A DNA stretch of 64,000 nucleotides from Schnuerera sp. xch1 (GCF_019931165.1 NZ_JAIOUP010000004.1:58933-122932); one strand, 5' to 3'. Positions 1 to 8,804 are shown, counted from the first letter of the stretch. A program made the numbers and translations. Notes: generated by a model from the sequence alone, not told the origin.

Positions 1-149
1 TTTTGGCTAGAATTAGGTTTTTTTTCTATAAGTATTATAAGATATAATAGACCAAGGGTTAGCCCATATTCATCAATCTTAGACTGCATTATATACGTTA
101 TCCTCTGATAGGTTTCCTTTAGTTGTATAGCCACATCCTTTTCAATCAT
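1..149 (-). CDS. MarR-like transcriptional regulator, N-terminal part (runs off window)
   Basis: An open frame begins at ATG 149 and leaves the left edge. A clear ribosome binding site (TTAGGAGGTAGC) lies just upstream of the ATG. The visible protein starts MIEKDVAIQLKETYQR and continues with a helix and LGLLYLIILIEKKP, the dimerisation helix and first wHTH helix layout of MarR proteins. Only about 49 residues are present, so the DNA-recognition helix and any ligand cannot be seen. It is divergent from the Fur-family gene to its right. The family call rests on pattern recognition of the N-terminus only. Confidence 0.5.
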   Translation of the reverse strand, partial: MIEKDVAIQLKETYQRITYIMQSKIDEYGLTLGLLYLIILIEKKPNSSQ

Positions 150-286
150 ATTGCTACCTCCTAATACTTTAGCATTAAAGTATTTAATAAACATTATATA
201 ATAATAAACTAAATTTTACATATTGTCAATATATAAGATGATAATTGCAAAACAGTGAGCTAAAGGGTATAATATAACTGTAATAC

Positions 287-300
287 TTGTAAAATTACAA
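287..300. promoter_or_regulatory. Candidate Fur/PerR-type operator
   Basis: TTGTAAAATTACAA is an inverted repeat (TTGTAA-AA-TTACAA) about 47 bp before the start of the Fur-family gene and between two divergent genes. It resembles the A/T-rich palindromes bound by PerR. Autoregulation is inferred. Confidence 0.4.
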
Positions 301-347
301 TCATCTTTATTATCATAATATCTATATTAAATATAGGAAGTGATTTG

Positions 348-764
348 ATGAATACATCCTTTGAAGATATGTTAAATAAATTGAATGAAAACAATATAAG
401 ACTTTCACATCAAAGATTAAAGATTTTGGAATATCTTGCTGAAAATCGGTGCCATCCCACTGTTGATAAAATTTATAATGAACTTCATAAGGATTTTCCT
501 ACCCTATCTAAAACTACCGTATATAATACATTAAACCTATTGACTAAAATCAATATTGTTAGGATAGTTAATATTGAAGACAATGAGACTCGATATGACA
601 TATGTACAGAAAACCATGGTCATTTTAAATGTGAATCATGTGGCAGAATATACGATTTCTCTATTGATATAGATTCCTTTACAACTAAAGAACTAGATGG
701 TTTCAAAATTAATGAAAAAGATATATATTTTAAAGGAATCTGTCCAAAATGTATTAAAAACTAA
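348..764 (+). CDS. perR: Fur-family regulator, PerR-like
   Basis: A 138-residue metal-dependent repressor. The N-terminal winged helix (about residues 15-85, SHQRLKILEYL...TTVYNTLNLL) is typical of Fur/PerR. Structural zinc ligands are CESC near residue 96 and CPKC near the C-terminus. The stretch YDICTENHGHF supplies the Asp and two His positions used for regulatory metal in PerR, which senses peroxide by oxidising a His. ATG 348 is chosen over TTG 345 because AGGAAG lies 7 bases before it. PerR rather than Fur or Zur is an inference from this motif. It ends close to the convergent pspC-like gene. Confidence 0.75.
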   Translation: MNTSFEDMLNKLNENNIRLSHQRLKILEYLAENRCHPTVDKIYNELHKDFPTLSKTTVYNTLNLLTKINIVRIVNIEDNETRYDICTENHGHFKCESCGRIYDFSIDIDSFTTKELDGFKINEKDIYFKGICPKCIKN

Positions 765-766
765 AA

Positions 767-789
767 GAACCCTGTTCAATACAGAGTTC
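767..789. terminator. Possible bidirectional terminator between convergent genes
   Basis: Imperfect stem GAAC-CTGT / ACAG-GTTC with one mismatch and a 5-base loop, placed between the stops of two convergent genes. The T-tract is weak. Confidence 0.3.
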
Positions 790-806
790 AATATCCATTA
801 TTAACC

Positions 807-1022
807 TTAGTTTTCATCCTCCTCTGTTTCCATCCATTCTGGTTTGTCAGGCATTATTAAAGCACAAATTATATATGCTATAATTCCAGTACCGTATGCT
901 AATGAAATAATAACCCATATTAATCTAATTACAGTAGAATCAATATTAAGGTATCCAGCTATACCACCACACACTCCAGCAAGCTTTTTGTCTCTACTTG
1001 ATTTATATAACTTCTTTTGCAT
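807..1022 (-). CDS. PspC-domain small membrane protein
   Basis: A 71-residue protein with the PspC signature: KLYKSSRDKKLAGVCGGIAGYL, then IDSTVIRLIWVI and a hydrophobic segment GTGIIAYIICALIMP, followed by an acidic tail. PspC domains are associated with envelope stress and membrane-bound regulation. It has one to two membrane segments. It stands alone and is convergent with the PerR-like gene, so no partner is indicated. A start with RBS GGAGGGATATAA lies just upstream. Confidence 0.85.
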   Translation of the reverse strand: MQKKLYKSSRDKKLAGVCGGIAGYLNIDSTVIRLIWVIISLAYGTGIIAYIICALIMPDKPEWMETEEDEN

Positions 1023-1428
1023 TTATATCCCTCCTACTCCCTATATTTATATTATATAATATGAATTTTATATCTGAAATACAAAATAAACAAAACTTAG
1101 ATCAAGATAGAATTATTCTTAATATAAGAATAGGAATATATCAAATAGAATGTACATATATTATACACTGTAATTTATATAATTCTTCTTTATCCTTACT
1201 TATTTTACTATAATATAGTTTATTTAAGAAAAGGGAAATTTTTTGCTATCTATAAACTCTTATAACTAATATCTATTCTTTTTGCGATAAAAATGGGTTG
1301 TTAGTTTCTTGCATTAAATTGTCCTTTTTTGTTACAATAATGTATGAAATTTGGTAAAACCCATTTGAATTATTCGCAATATTGAAAACTACAAAAATAT
1401 TAAAATACAATAAAAAGGAGAATTTTAA
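1023..1428. other. Intergenic, AT-rich
   Basis: No convincing gene. The stretch holds the promoter area of the pspC-like gene on the left and of the NlpC/P60 gene on the right (RBS AAAAGGAG at about 1416). No recognised operator or RNA. Confidence 0.5.
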
Positions 1429-3042
1429 ATGAATCAGTTTATAAGACCAAATGTTATACCATTAGTACTATTGGCTCTGATAATTGTTATAGTTCCAACC
1501 TACGCTTATAATAATGTGGAAACAGTTTTATTTGCAGAGAGTCTAATGGGTATACCTTTTGAATTAGGAGGTAATACACCAGAAGCAGGGTTTAATAGTA
1601 CAGGATTTATTCAGTATATTTTTGAAGAAAAAGAAAATATAACTCTCCCTCAATCTCCTTCAAAGCTATGGAAACTTGGTGAACCCATACAACGCAATGA
1701 GATACAACCTGGAGATATCCTTTTTTTTAATGGAAGCAAAAACCTTATACCAGCAATATATAAAGGTGATGATATCATTATTGTTGTAGCAACTGATGAA
1801 GGTGTAGTAGAACGTAATATTAAAAAACATCCCTATTGGAGAACTCGTTATAAAGGGGCAAGACGCTACACAGATATAACTAATGAATTAGATCCTATAG
1901 CCATAAAAGCTCTCGAATTAGCAGAATCTCCCTATGAACTTGGAGGTAATAATCCAAATGGCTTTGATCATTCAGGCTTTGTACAATACGTTTTTAGTCA
2001 AATAAAGAAATTAGATTTCCCTAGAACATCCGCAGAGCAATGGCGTATAGGCATGAAAGTAGATATGTCTGATATTAAATCTGGCGATGTGCTATTTTTT
2101 CAGGGTGATGATGTCCGACTACCAGCAATTTATATAGACAATGGTATTTTTGTGATCGTTACAACTGAAGGAGTTCAAGTAGTGGATCTCGAGACAAATG
2201 ATTATTGGAAATCTAAATTACTAGGGGCAAGACGCTTTACTAAGAACATCATTGAGGAATCTATCGTAAGCAATCCAATTGTAGAAAATGCTATGGACTT
2301 GCTGGAAACACCTCATAATCCAGATGGTGAACTCCCAGCCGAAGGATTCAATTCGACTAGTTTTGTACGTTATGTTTTTAAAGATACCTTTGACATACAA
2401 TTATCCGCTTTTGCTGATAGAATATATGAAATGGGTAAACATATCTCTAAGGAAGAGCTCAGACCAGGTGACATAGTGTTTTTTAAAGGAAGTAAACTAA
2501 TACCCGGTATTTATAAAGGAAATGGTATCTTTATAGTCCAGACAAAAATGAGCGGAGTTGCAGAAAGAGATATTGAAAGTGAATATTGGTCAGATATATA
2601 TAAAGGTGCAAGACGACTAACAGAAGAAGATATTCATAATTTGCAACCTGAAAATTATATGCAACACGAAAATCCAGTTATTCGAGAAGCAATGAAATAT
2701 ATAGGAACTCCTTATCTGCTAGGTGGAGAAACTATTAATGGTTTTGACTGTTCTTATTTTGTTCAAACAGTTTTTAGAAATTCTAAAAATATTTATTTAC
2801 CACGTAAGACTAAAAAACAATATAAAGTAGGTGAAACTATTGATTATAAGGACATGCGCCCAGGAGATGTAATTTATTTTTCGAAAAAAAATTCAAAGAA
2901 AAAAAAGGTATCTCATACTGCAATTTATTTAGGAAATAATTATATTATTCATGCATCTGGTGATGAAGATATGACTACAATCAGCTATTTAGGAAAACAC
3001 TGGTTGGATCGTATCATAAAAATAAAGCGCTTTGAAAGGTAA
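1429..3042 (+). CDS. Secreted protein with four NlpC/P60 modules, one catalytically intact
   Basis: 537 residues with an N-terminal signal peptide (hydrophobic residues 8-26). Four tandem NlpC/P60-like modules of about 125 residues follow. NlpC/P60 enzymes use Cys-His to cut gamma-D-glutamyl bonds. Here the Cys site reads GFNSTGF (about residue 57), GFDHSGF (about 178), GFNSTSF, and GFDCSYF with Cys441. Only module 4 also keeps the His (SHTAIYLG). Modules 1-3 have AIYKG or AIYID with Pro in place of His. The PGA depolymerase PgdS of Bacillus also has tandem NlpC/P60 domains, and the neighbouring minus-strand genes make PGA, so a role in trimming the polymer or wall is plausible. It is 249 residues shorter than its paralogue at 32.3-34.7 kb because the C-terminal modules are lost. 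Confidence 0.85.
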   Translation: MNQFIRPNVIPLVLLALIIVIVPTYAYNNVETVLFAESLMGIPFELGGNTPEAGFNSTGFIQYIFEEKENITLPQSPSKLWKLGEPIQRNEIQPGDILFFNGSKNLIPAIYKGDDIIIVVATDEGVVERNIKKHPYWRTRYKGARRYTDITNELDPIAIKALELAESPYELGGNNPNGFDHSGFVQYVFSQIKKLDFPRTSAEQWRIGMKVDMSDIKSGDVLFFQGDDVRLPAIYIDNGIFVIVTTEGVQVVDLETNDYWKSKLLGARRFTKNIIEESIVSNPIVENAMDLLETPHNPDGELPAEGFNSTSFVRYVFKDTFDIQLSAFADRIYEMGKHISKEELRPGDIVFFKGSKLIPGIYKGNGIFIVQTKMSGVAERDIESEYWSDIYKGARRLTEEDIHNLQPENYMQHENPVIREAMKYIGTPYLLGGETINGFDCSYFVQTVFRNSKNIYLPRKTKKQYKVGETIDYKDMRPGDVIYFSKKNSKKKKVSHTAIYLGNNYIIHASGDEDMTTISYLGKHWLDRIIKIKRFER

Positions 3043-3172
3043 AGCGCTTTGACTCTATTAGTTTGAGGCAGGCTCTAAAATAGTTGAAGAAGCATACGAG
3101 CTGCTAGGTACTCCTTATTCTTTAATATCTCAGATAGTTATTAAAGCAAATGTTATGTTGGAGAAGAAGATA
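3043..3172 (+). pseudogene. Remnant of a fifth NlpC/P60 module
   Basis: Directly after the stop of the upstream gene, reading frames encode KRFDSISL and then, after a shift, SKIVEEAYELLGTPY. The six-module paralogue has KRFDSLSLELDSKIVEEAYELLG at the same point. The junction carries a short duplication of AAAGCGCTTTGA. The gene therefore once continued into at least one further module. Confidence 0.7.
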
Positions 3173-3185
3173 TAAATAGGTAGTA

Positions 3186-3223
3186 AAAAATTGACAAGCT
3201 ACATATGTAGCTTGTCAATTTTT
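3186..3223 (+). terminator. Rho-independent terminator
   Basis: Perfect palindrome of AAAATTGACAAGCTACAT and its complement followed by TTTTT. It ends the NlpC/P60 transcript and may also act on the convergent PGA operon. Confidence 0.75.
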
Positions 3224-3316
3224 GATGAAGCATATAAAATCATAGTCTTATGAGTAAAGTTGATGAGCTAAAGAAAAGCTTGTCAACTTCTTATCTATAG
3301 AAGCTCATCATTCAGC

Positions 3317-4192
3317 TTAATCTTCTATTGATGTATGTTCAACATTTTTAATTAATTCATCAGGTGTTTTCGCATCCTTTTCTAATATCTTATCTACTTT
3401 CTTATCAAAATTAGGCTTTGTAGGATTAAACTTGTTTAAGAATCCCATAATACCATTTGACTTAGCAAATCCATCAGAATCAGCCATTTTCTCCAATTGA
3501 GACATTACTATTGGCCAACTATTATTTAACGCTTCATGGATGGAATAAGAGTAATTATTTAATTCACTTGAATTAGCTACAAGCTTATCTCTTAGTCCTT
3601 TTGAAACAGCTATCTGAACACCACCCATTTGATAACTATCTTTAAACAATTTATTCTTATTTACAATATTACTGTTCATAACACCAGCAATACGGTCAGG
3701 AATACTTAAATTCTTTACAGCATATCCCTTATTAGTAAGATGCAATTTAATTAATTCTGCTAGTATTTTATTCTGTCCACCAACATATGTTATTTCATCA
3801 TTGTCTGCAGCTCCTATAACAGAAACAGTGTCAGCTGATTTCTTAACTAAATTAACAGCTGATGGCTCATCAAAATTGATAGCCTTTATAAAGAGACTCC
3901 AGTTATTAGATGGTTTATTTCCTTCAAATAAATAAGTATTATACTTACCATGTCCACCTAATGCTTCTACAATCTCTGAAGTACCTCTCTCAATACCGCC
4001 TCCATGAATAGCTAAAATGGTTGTATCGCTTCCAACATCATTAGTCTTAATTGAATAGTCTTGTCCAGCCTCTTCAACTGCAGATAAATCAGCAAAACTG
4101 GTATAACCTTCTGTTAAAGCATATCCGCTTGCACCAATCCCTAAAGTAAATAATAGGACAAAAGCTAAAACTTTAAGATGTTTCTTAGTCAT
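3317..4192 (-). CDS. Poly-gamma-glutamate hydrolase family protein (PghP/DUF867 type)
   Basis: About 291 residues from ATG 4192, chosen because TTTAAAGGAGGAAT lies just upstream. A signal peptide covers residues 1-25. The motif TTILAIHGGGIERGTSEIVEAL is the metal-binding His-Gly-Gly/Glu motif of phage-type PGA hydrolases such as PghP, zinc enzymes that cut gamma-glutamyl bonds in the capsule. The family core spans roughly residues 40-210. A C-terminal extension of about 80 residues is of unknown role. It is the last gene of the pgsB-pgsC-small protein operon, which fits release or size control of the polymer outside the cell. Substrate is inferred from family and context. Confidence 0.8.
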   Translation of the reverse strand: MTKKHLKVLAFVLLFTLGIGASGYALTEGYTSFADLSAVEEAGQDYSIKTNDVGSDTTILAIHGGGIERGTSEIVEALGGHGKYNTYLFEGNKPSNNWSLFIKAINFDEPSAVNLVKKSADTVSVIGAADNDEITYVGGQNKILAELIKLHLTNKGYAVKNLSIPDRIAGVMNSNIVNKNKLFKDSYQMGGVQIAVSKGLRDKLVANSSELNNYSYSIHEALNNSWPIVMSQLEKMADSDGFAKSNGIMGFLNKFNPTKPNFDKKVDKILEKDAKTPDELIKNVEHTSIED

Positions 4193-4214
4193 TTTTATTC
4201 CTCCTTTAAATAAT

Positions 4215-4430
4215 TTAATATAGATAATCAACAGTAAAAGCTAATAAAGTTAACCCTAACAATACGAGTGATTGATGGCTGGTATTCCTTTTGCTTATTT
4301 TAATAAGATATTGACATTTTTCTTTTAATGTTAATGCATTAAAAACCTCGAGTGCATCGTTGTGACTGTCTTCTTTATAAAAAGATGGACTATATTTACT
4401 TTTAATTAGCATACTTAGAAAAGTGTTCAT
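4215..4430 (-). CDS. Small membrane protein in PGA operon (PgsE/CapE position)
   Basis: 71 residues with a charged N-terminal part and one C-terminal membrane segment (QSLVLLGLTLLAFTVDYLY). A good ribosome binding site (GGGAGGGATAAT) precedes ATG 4430. It lies 18 bp after pgsC and 22 bp before the hydrolase gene. Bacillus PGA operons carry a tiny single-span protein (CapE/PgsE) needed for efficient synthesis. This gene has the right place and topology, but I see no clear sequence match, so the functional link is positional only. Confidence 0.6.
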   Translation of the reverse strand: MNTFLSMLIKSKYSPSFYKEDSHNDALEVFNALTLKEKCQYLIKISKRNTSHQSLVLLGLTLLAFTVDYLY

Positions 4431-4448
4431 TTTATTATCCCTCCCTTC

Positions 4449-4901
4449 CTATATTGTAATATTTAATAATGTTGCGCACCCATAGGTTATTGCAACCATC
4501 AAGCTAGTACTTAAAAATGTTGCAGGAAGACCTTGACGCTGAATTGAATTGGCTATTAATCCAGGCACTATAATACCAACTGAAGCCAGTCCAGTGATGT
4601 AAACATAATCAACTGGTAAGAATGTATTCATAATAAACTCTAACATTATTGCTACTACTATCATGGCTGTAAACTTCCTTTTGCCATATAAAATTGTAAC
4701 TTTACCTATTCCAAAAAATACTATTAAATATGTTAAAATACTAATAATAAAGGTTGTTAATATAGCCTGTGGGAATTTCATAAGTAAAGTTAAATATCCT
4801 GGTACAACTAAACCAGCAGGCAAAACTCCTGTAATTTCTGTAAATAACAAACTAAATATTACTCCTAATATAATTATTATGCTTATGTCTGTGAGTAACA
4901 A
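4449..4901 (-). CDS. pgsC: Poly-gamma-glutamate synthesis protein PgsC/CapC
   Basis: 150 residues, almost entirely hydrophobic with about four to five membrane spans. The N-terminal TEITGVLPAGLVVPGYL and the later VGIIVPGLIANSIQRQG with THLS-like LPATFLSTSLMVA are characteristic of PgsC/CapC, the membrane partner of the PgsB ligase in PGA synthesis and export. The start is TTG 4901 preceded by TAAGGAGGTAAGC. Length matches the family (about 150). It follows pgsB by 64 bp in the same operon. A short sequence resembling this gene's start occurs again upstream of capA at about 37.36 kb. Confidence 0.92.
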   Translation of the reverse strand: MLLTDISIIIILGVIFSLLFTEITGVLPAGLVVPGYLTLLMKFPQAILTTFIISILTYLIVFFGIGKVTILYGKRKFTAMIVVAIMLEFIMNTFLPVDYVYITGLASVGIIVPGLIANSIQRQGLPATFLSTSLMVAITYGCATLLNITI

Positions 4902-4965
4902 CCTGCTTACCTCCTTATAATATTTTCATAGATTTTTATTTCAACTTTTAACATTTCTAAAGGTA

Positions 4966-6159
4966 CTATGATGCTTTTTCCAACTTTGATTCTTCATGGA
5001 TTATTAGATCAGCTAATTCTTCCCCACCGCCGTGAATATTTCCAATACCAAAAATTGTTCTGTCACTAAAATAATCCTTAATCATTTCATAAACCTCATA
5101 CGGAGATAAACCTTCAGCATTTATATATTCTTGTGTAGATATTCTTTCAGCATTAACTCCTTCAGTAATTGGTTTAACTGATTGTCCCATTGCCACAAGA
5201 ACATCAATATCCATATTTGGTAACACATCTTCAGCAATTTGTAATGTTCTATCAACCCTATCAGGTCTACAATTTACAATTATCATAGAATTCTTCGTTG
5301 GATATCCAATAGCAGTTATATGATTCCAAATCATTAGTGTTGAACTTGGGTCATTGGCAGCAAATCCATTCACAAAATAAGCTGGTTTCTCATTGTTTAA
5401 TGTATGTACTATCAATGCCCCAACGTCTGGGTTAGCTTTTAACATTCCTCTTAATGCAATATCCTTATCAATATTCAATGCTTTAGCAACAGCTAACGCA
5501 ATAGCAACATTTTCATGAAAAGTTATATAGCTAAATTTTTCTAAATAACCATCTGGAACATCTTTTTCCTTTGCAATAATTATTTCGCAATTTCTTTTCC
5601 TTGCTTCTTCAGCAAAATAATCATTATACTCACTATCAGAAACAACAAGAGTTCCATTTTTAGGAATGGTAGCAGTAAAAGACTCTGCAATAAAATCCTT
5701 AGTCGGACCACATAAATCCATATGGTCTTCACGAACATTAACAATAACACCTATATTTGCTTTGACAAGTTTTTCTTGAAACGTAATTTGATAATCGGGA
5801 TTCACAGCCATGCATTCTGTTACAAATGCAGAAGCCCCTAGCTTAGCCACTTTTTTAACTACAGATTTTTGTTCTATAATATTTGGACCCAAACGTCCTC
5901 TTTCAATTGGTTCTTCTTCTTCTTTATCCCAATAAATAATTCTTGCACTAGTTCCTGTTGTTTTCCCAACAACCTTAATCCCCGCTTCTTTCAAGATCCC
6001 AGTAATTAATCTTGTTGCAGTTGACTTACCTCTTGTGCCATTTACATTAATTCTAAGCTCGATAAGCTTTAGCATTTTATTATGTTTTATTTGCTCATAA
6101 ACACCTAAAATAAAAACAAAAATAATTGCACCTATAGTAAGCAATTGGTGATAAAACAA
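4966..6159 (-). CDS. pgsB: Poly-gamma-glutamate synthase PgsB/CapB
   Basis: 397 residues: an N-terminal membrane anchor (residues 5-21) then a Mur-ligase-like ATP-dependent amide ligase. The P-loop NVNGTRGKSTATR is at about residues 38-50. Further ligase motifs are FVTECMAVNPDYQ, NVREDHMD and the C-terminal GIGNIHGGG. PgsB joins glutamates through gamma-carboxyl groups at the membrane and works with PgsC. The start is TTG 6159 with AAGGAGTTGATAA before it. Length agrees with the family (about 390-400). It is the first gene of the operon. No pgsA/capA is present here; that gene is at 34.8-37.2 kb. Confidence 0.93.
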   Translation of the reverse strand: MFYHQLLTIGAIIFVFILGVYEQIKHNKMLKLIELRINVNGTRGKSTATRLITGILKEAGIKVVGKTTGTSARIIYWDKEEEEPIERGRLGPNIIEQKSVVKKVAKLGASAFVTECMAVNPDYQITFQEKLVKANIGVIVNVREDHMDLCGPTKDFIAESFTATIPKNGTLVVSDSEYNDYFAEEARKRNCEIIIAKEKDVPDGYLEKFSYITFHENVAIALAVAKALNIDKDIALRGMLKANPDVGALIVHTLNNEKPAYFVNGFAANDPSSTLMIWNHITAIGYPTKNSMIIVNCRPDRVDRTLQIAEDVLPNMDIDVLVAMGQSVKPITEGVNAERISTQEYINAEGLSPYEVYEMIKDYFSDRTIFGIGNIHGGGEELADLIIHEESKLEKAS

Positions 6160-6409
6160 ATTATCAACTCCTTCCCTTGTGGTATTAATTACATCCTAAA
6201 GCCTTTAAATAATAGGCTTGTCCTAATTTTAAGTCTTCTAAACTCTTAATAAGCTCTAAGAAATAGTCCTATAAAATTAGTCTTATCTAAGTATATATGG
6301 TAAATATTAGAACTATATTAACAAAATATTAAAATTTATTATTGAAATATTAACAATTTTTACAGACATTAAAAGTCTTAACTTTACACATTAAGTAAAT
6401 TCTGCAAAT
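6160..6409. other. Upstream region of the PGA operon
   Basis: AT-rich, no gene. It must contain the pgsB promoter. I could not choose a single promoter or operator with confidence. Confidence 0.5.
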
Positions 6410-6443
6410 AAAAATTCCCTTAAACTTTAAAGTTTAAGGGAAT
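6410..6443 (-). terminator. Rho-independent terminator hairpin
   Basis: A perfect 30-bp palindrome (arms ATTCCCTTAAACTTT) is followed on the minus strand by TTTTTAT. It would stop readthrough from the genes to the right before the PGA operon promoter. Confidence 0.75.
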
Positions 6444-6512
6444 ATACCTTCGAGTATTACAATTTTCCATTTGTTATTTACTATCCTAATCTTTCTCCTA
6501 TTTTCACGGATT

Positions 6513-6553
6513 ACTCCGGTTGAATAAGAAAATCATTCAAGCTTGGCCCCATA
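6513..6553. repeat. Degenerate copy of a dispersed hairpin repeat
   Basis: Its complement reads GGCCAAGCTTGAATGA...TTATTCAACCGGAGTAATC and resembles the hairpins at 14493-14531 and 25147-25196. All lie at gene 3' ends. Confidence 0.4.
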
Positions 6554-6670
6554 ACTTTAACCTTTCTCCTACTAATGCCAAAAGCACTCCAGATACAATC
6601 AATATTGTCTCTACCGATACAACATCAGCTAATGGACCAAAAAGCAAAATTGCTACCGGCATAGCACTTA
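6537..6670 (-). pseudogene. C-terminal remnant of an MFS transporter
   Basis: The minus strand encodes VSAMPVAILLFGPLADVVSV then ETILIVSGVLLALVGERLKLW and a stop at 6537. This is the usual final helix pair of a major facilitator exporter. The frame begins at the 3' end of the DUF6179 gene, with no start of its own, so the rest of the gene has been lost. Confidence 0.6.
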
Positions 6671-6676
6671 CACACA

Positions 6677-8041
6677 TCAATCATCCATAAGATGATCGAC
6701 CTTCTCAAAAATCTCTTCTTGCTTATCTTTTGGAAGTTGATCAACGTATCTTTTTAAGCAAAACTGTAACAGCTCTTCTGTTTCTGATAAATCTACAGCT
6801 TGACCATCCGAATTAAACGGATGTCTTTCAATCATTGCAGCCATTTCGATATCTTCAAGATTTTTAAAGACAGAAATAATCTCTTCTGTAGTCAATTGTG
6901 CATCAAATAGTACATCTTCGAGATCACCAAAGGACTTTACTTTTTCTTTTATAAGTGCAAGCTTATCAGATGAATATCTACATACAAGCAATTCATCAAT
7001 TAATTTTCTGTAATCCTTATCATCCATCTTTATATCAGATAAAAAATAAATTTTAGGTTTTAATTCTTGATTAATTGAACGTGCAAACACTTTGCCAAGA
7101 TTATCCGTCCGAACTCCATTTATAATATTTGATATAATCTTTGGCAAACTTTTTTTGATATAATCTCTTAGAGAAGGATTTATAATATTCAACTCTTTTA
7201 GTATTCTCTTTATTGCCTTATAGACTTTCAAAGCAATTTCATTATCATCATATTTAAGCAATTTATCACTCAAATATCGAATATCCTTTTCTGTAATATT
7301 CAATTTAATAATGTTACAATTTACAAGTGAACAGCCTAGTGCTCCCAGCAGTACATGTTCAAATATATTAATCAACAGATCTTTATATCCTTTATTATAT
7401 CCGTAAAGCAAATGGTGAATATCCTCCGCAGCGAAATTCTTACAAAATTTATTTTCAAGATATAAGTTCTCTAGATACTTTTGAATAAACTCGACTCCTA
7501 CCAAATCAGTAACTGGATTACATAACTGATAATCAATAGATGCTGGAAACTCATGAGCTTCATAATCAGGATCATAGGACTTAAAAAAAATTTCTATACC
7601 ATTTTCGCCGAGAGTTGCGTTGTAAGTATAGTTCATAGTAGCTATTCTATTTTTTTGGACTAATTTATAGATATGTTTTGCAGTATGAAGTTTTGTACTA
7701 ACAAGTTTTCTGCCCCTTTCATATAATTCAAAAATCCCTATATTTTTGAGTTCTTTCACTGCATAATCTGCATCTTGTAATGACTTTAAATATAATCCAA
7801 TTGTATATAGATTAGATTTCATAATGCTTTTAGCAGTCTCGACTCTTATAGAACTGCTTTGGCCAAAATTATATCTTTTACTTTTACATGATAAGAGTCT
7901 CATACATTCCATCTGAATTTTTTCTATGTCATAATCATCTAAAAGTTCACAGTTATACGCTTCCTGTAAAATAGAATTAAAATAAAATTCCCGGCTTAAA
8001 TTTTGACTATCAATGATATGCCGTTTTTCAATATTCGCCAT
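6677..8041 (-). CDS. DUF6179 family protein
   Basis: 454 residues from ATG 8041. The longer frame from 8170 only overlaps the upstream gene. GAGGAGGGCGAAT before 8041 fits a start, and this start overlaps the stop of the upstream gene by 14 bp, suggesting coupled translation. The protein is soluble, mostly helical and rich in Lys/Ile/Leu/Glu, without catalytic motifs I recognise. It pairs with a DUF6323 gene as is usual in Clostridia. Function is unknown. The assignment is from memory of the family, not a search. Confidence 0.65.
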   Translation of the reverse strand: MANIEKRHIIDSQNLSREFYFNSILQEAYNCELLDDYDIEKIQMECMRLLSCKSKRYNFGQSSSIRVETAKSIMKSNLYTIGLYLKSLQDADYAVKELKNIGIFELYERGRKLVSTKLHTAKHIYKLVQKNRIATMNYTYNATLGENGIEIFFKSYDPDYEAHEFPASIDYQLCNPVTDLVGVEFIQKYLENLYLENKFCKNFAAEDIHHLLYGYNKGYKDLLINIFEHVLLGALGCSLVNCNIIKLNITEKDIRYLSDKLLKYDDNEIALKVYKAIKRILKELNIINPSLRDYIKKSLPKIISNIINGVRTDNLGKVFARSINQELKPKIYFLSDIKMDDKDYRKLIDELLVCRYSSDKLALIKEKVKSFGDLEDVLFDAQLTTEEIISVFKNLEDIEMAAMIERHPFNSDGQAVDLSETEELLQFCLKRYVDQLPKDKQEEIFEKVDHLMDD

Positions 8042-8468
8042 ATTCGCCCTCCTCTTCATATCCTGTATCCTCCGAATAATCTGGGGCATATCCAAATCGT
8101 ATATTACGAGCCATATTAGCAAGTTCTCGCCCTGAAAGCAACTCAAGTGATCCCTGACATTTGCCATCAAAACTATGTTTCATGAACTTTATTAAATCAT
8201 CATCGCTTATCATATCAAGAGTCTCATTTTTATAGAAATAAAACATTTCGATAAGCTCGTGAAGTGTTTTCACATAGTTATACATCGATATATAAGGGGA
8301 ATCACAAAATTCTTTAATTATCTTATCAATTACACCACCACCGAATTCAATTCGTTCATTATTCTTCAGTAATAAGGCTCGTGTTTCAACTAGCTTAATA
8401 GCATCCAAGCGGGATAGAATTAATCCAAACTTAGCGGTAAAATCATTACATTTTTCAATTTCCTCCAC
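8028..8468 (-). CDS. DUF6323 family protein, 5' end interrupted by a stop
   Basis: 146 residues from GTG 8468. The core RIEFGGGVIDKIIKEFCDSP, then TLHELIEMFYFYKNETLD and CQGSLELLSGRELANMAR matches DUF6323 as I know it. The GTG has a poor ribosome binding site. In the same frame upstream, a good site (GGAGGTGATC at about 8528) precedes TTG 8519 and codons LSFEIMNMFSSVI, then a TAA at 8480-8478, then KQAV and the GTG. The family normally begins with such an N-terminus, so the TAA looks like a nonsense mutation near codon 14. Whether the shorter product is made is unknown. Function unknown. Confidence 0.65.
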   Translation of the reverse strand: MEEIEKCNDFTAKFGLILSRLDAIKLVETRALLLKNNERIEFGGGVIDKIIKEFCDSPYISMYNYVKTLHELIEMFYFYKNETLDMISDDDLIKFMKHSFDGKCQGSLELLSGRELANMARNIRFGYAPDYSEDTGYEEEGEYGEY

Positions 8469-8519
8469 CGCTTGTTTTTATATCACTGAAGAAAACATAT
8501 TCATAATTTCAAATGACAA

Positions 8520-8761
8520 TAATGATCACCTCCAGAATAAAAATAAATTCTAAAATTTTTTAAAAACTATTGACTTTTATTTTGAAATATATTATGATAT
8601 AATAGGTGGATTTTACTATATTTTTAATATTGTCATAACTCCTATTATAGCATTAAAAAATATTAAAATCAAATATCTTTGATAAATAAAAAATTAGCTA
8701 AGATTATAGTCTTAACTGTTGAGTTATTACCCTACAATCTGGGAACAAATTGAATACTAAA
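8520..8761. other. Intergenic upstream of the DUF6323 gene
   Basis: AT-rich with a likely promoter for the DUF6323/DUF6179 pair. No gene seen. Confidence 0.4.
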
Positions 8762-8804
8762 TTAAAAAAGAGCTATGTTAGCATATCCCTGATAACATAG
8801 CTCT
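8762..8804 (-). terminator. Rho-independent terminator of the transporter gene
   Basis: Stem AGAGCTATGTTA / TAACATAGCTCT with a 12-base loop, followed on the minus strand by TTTTTTAAT. It lies 48 bp after the YkvI-like gene. Confidence 0.8.

Noticed and set aside
844..1213. Plus-strand frames over the pspC-like gene
   Set aside because: They are antisense shadows of PspC or low-complexity AT-rich sequence without ribosome sites.
8041..8170. Longer N-terminus of the DUF6179 protein from ATG 8170
   Set aside because: It lies wholly in another frame of the DUF6323 gene. ATG 8041 has the better ribosome site.
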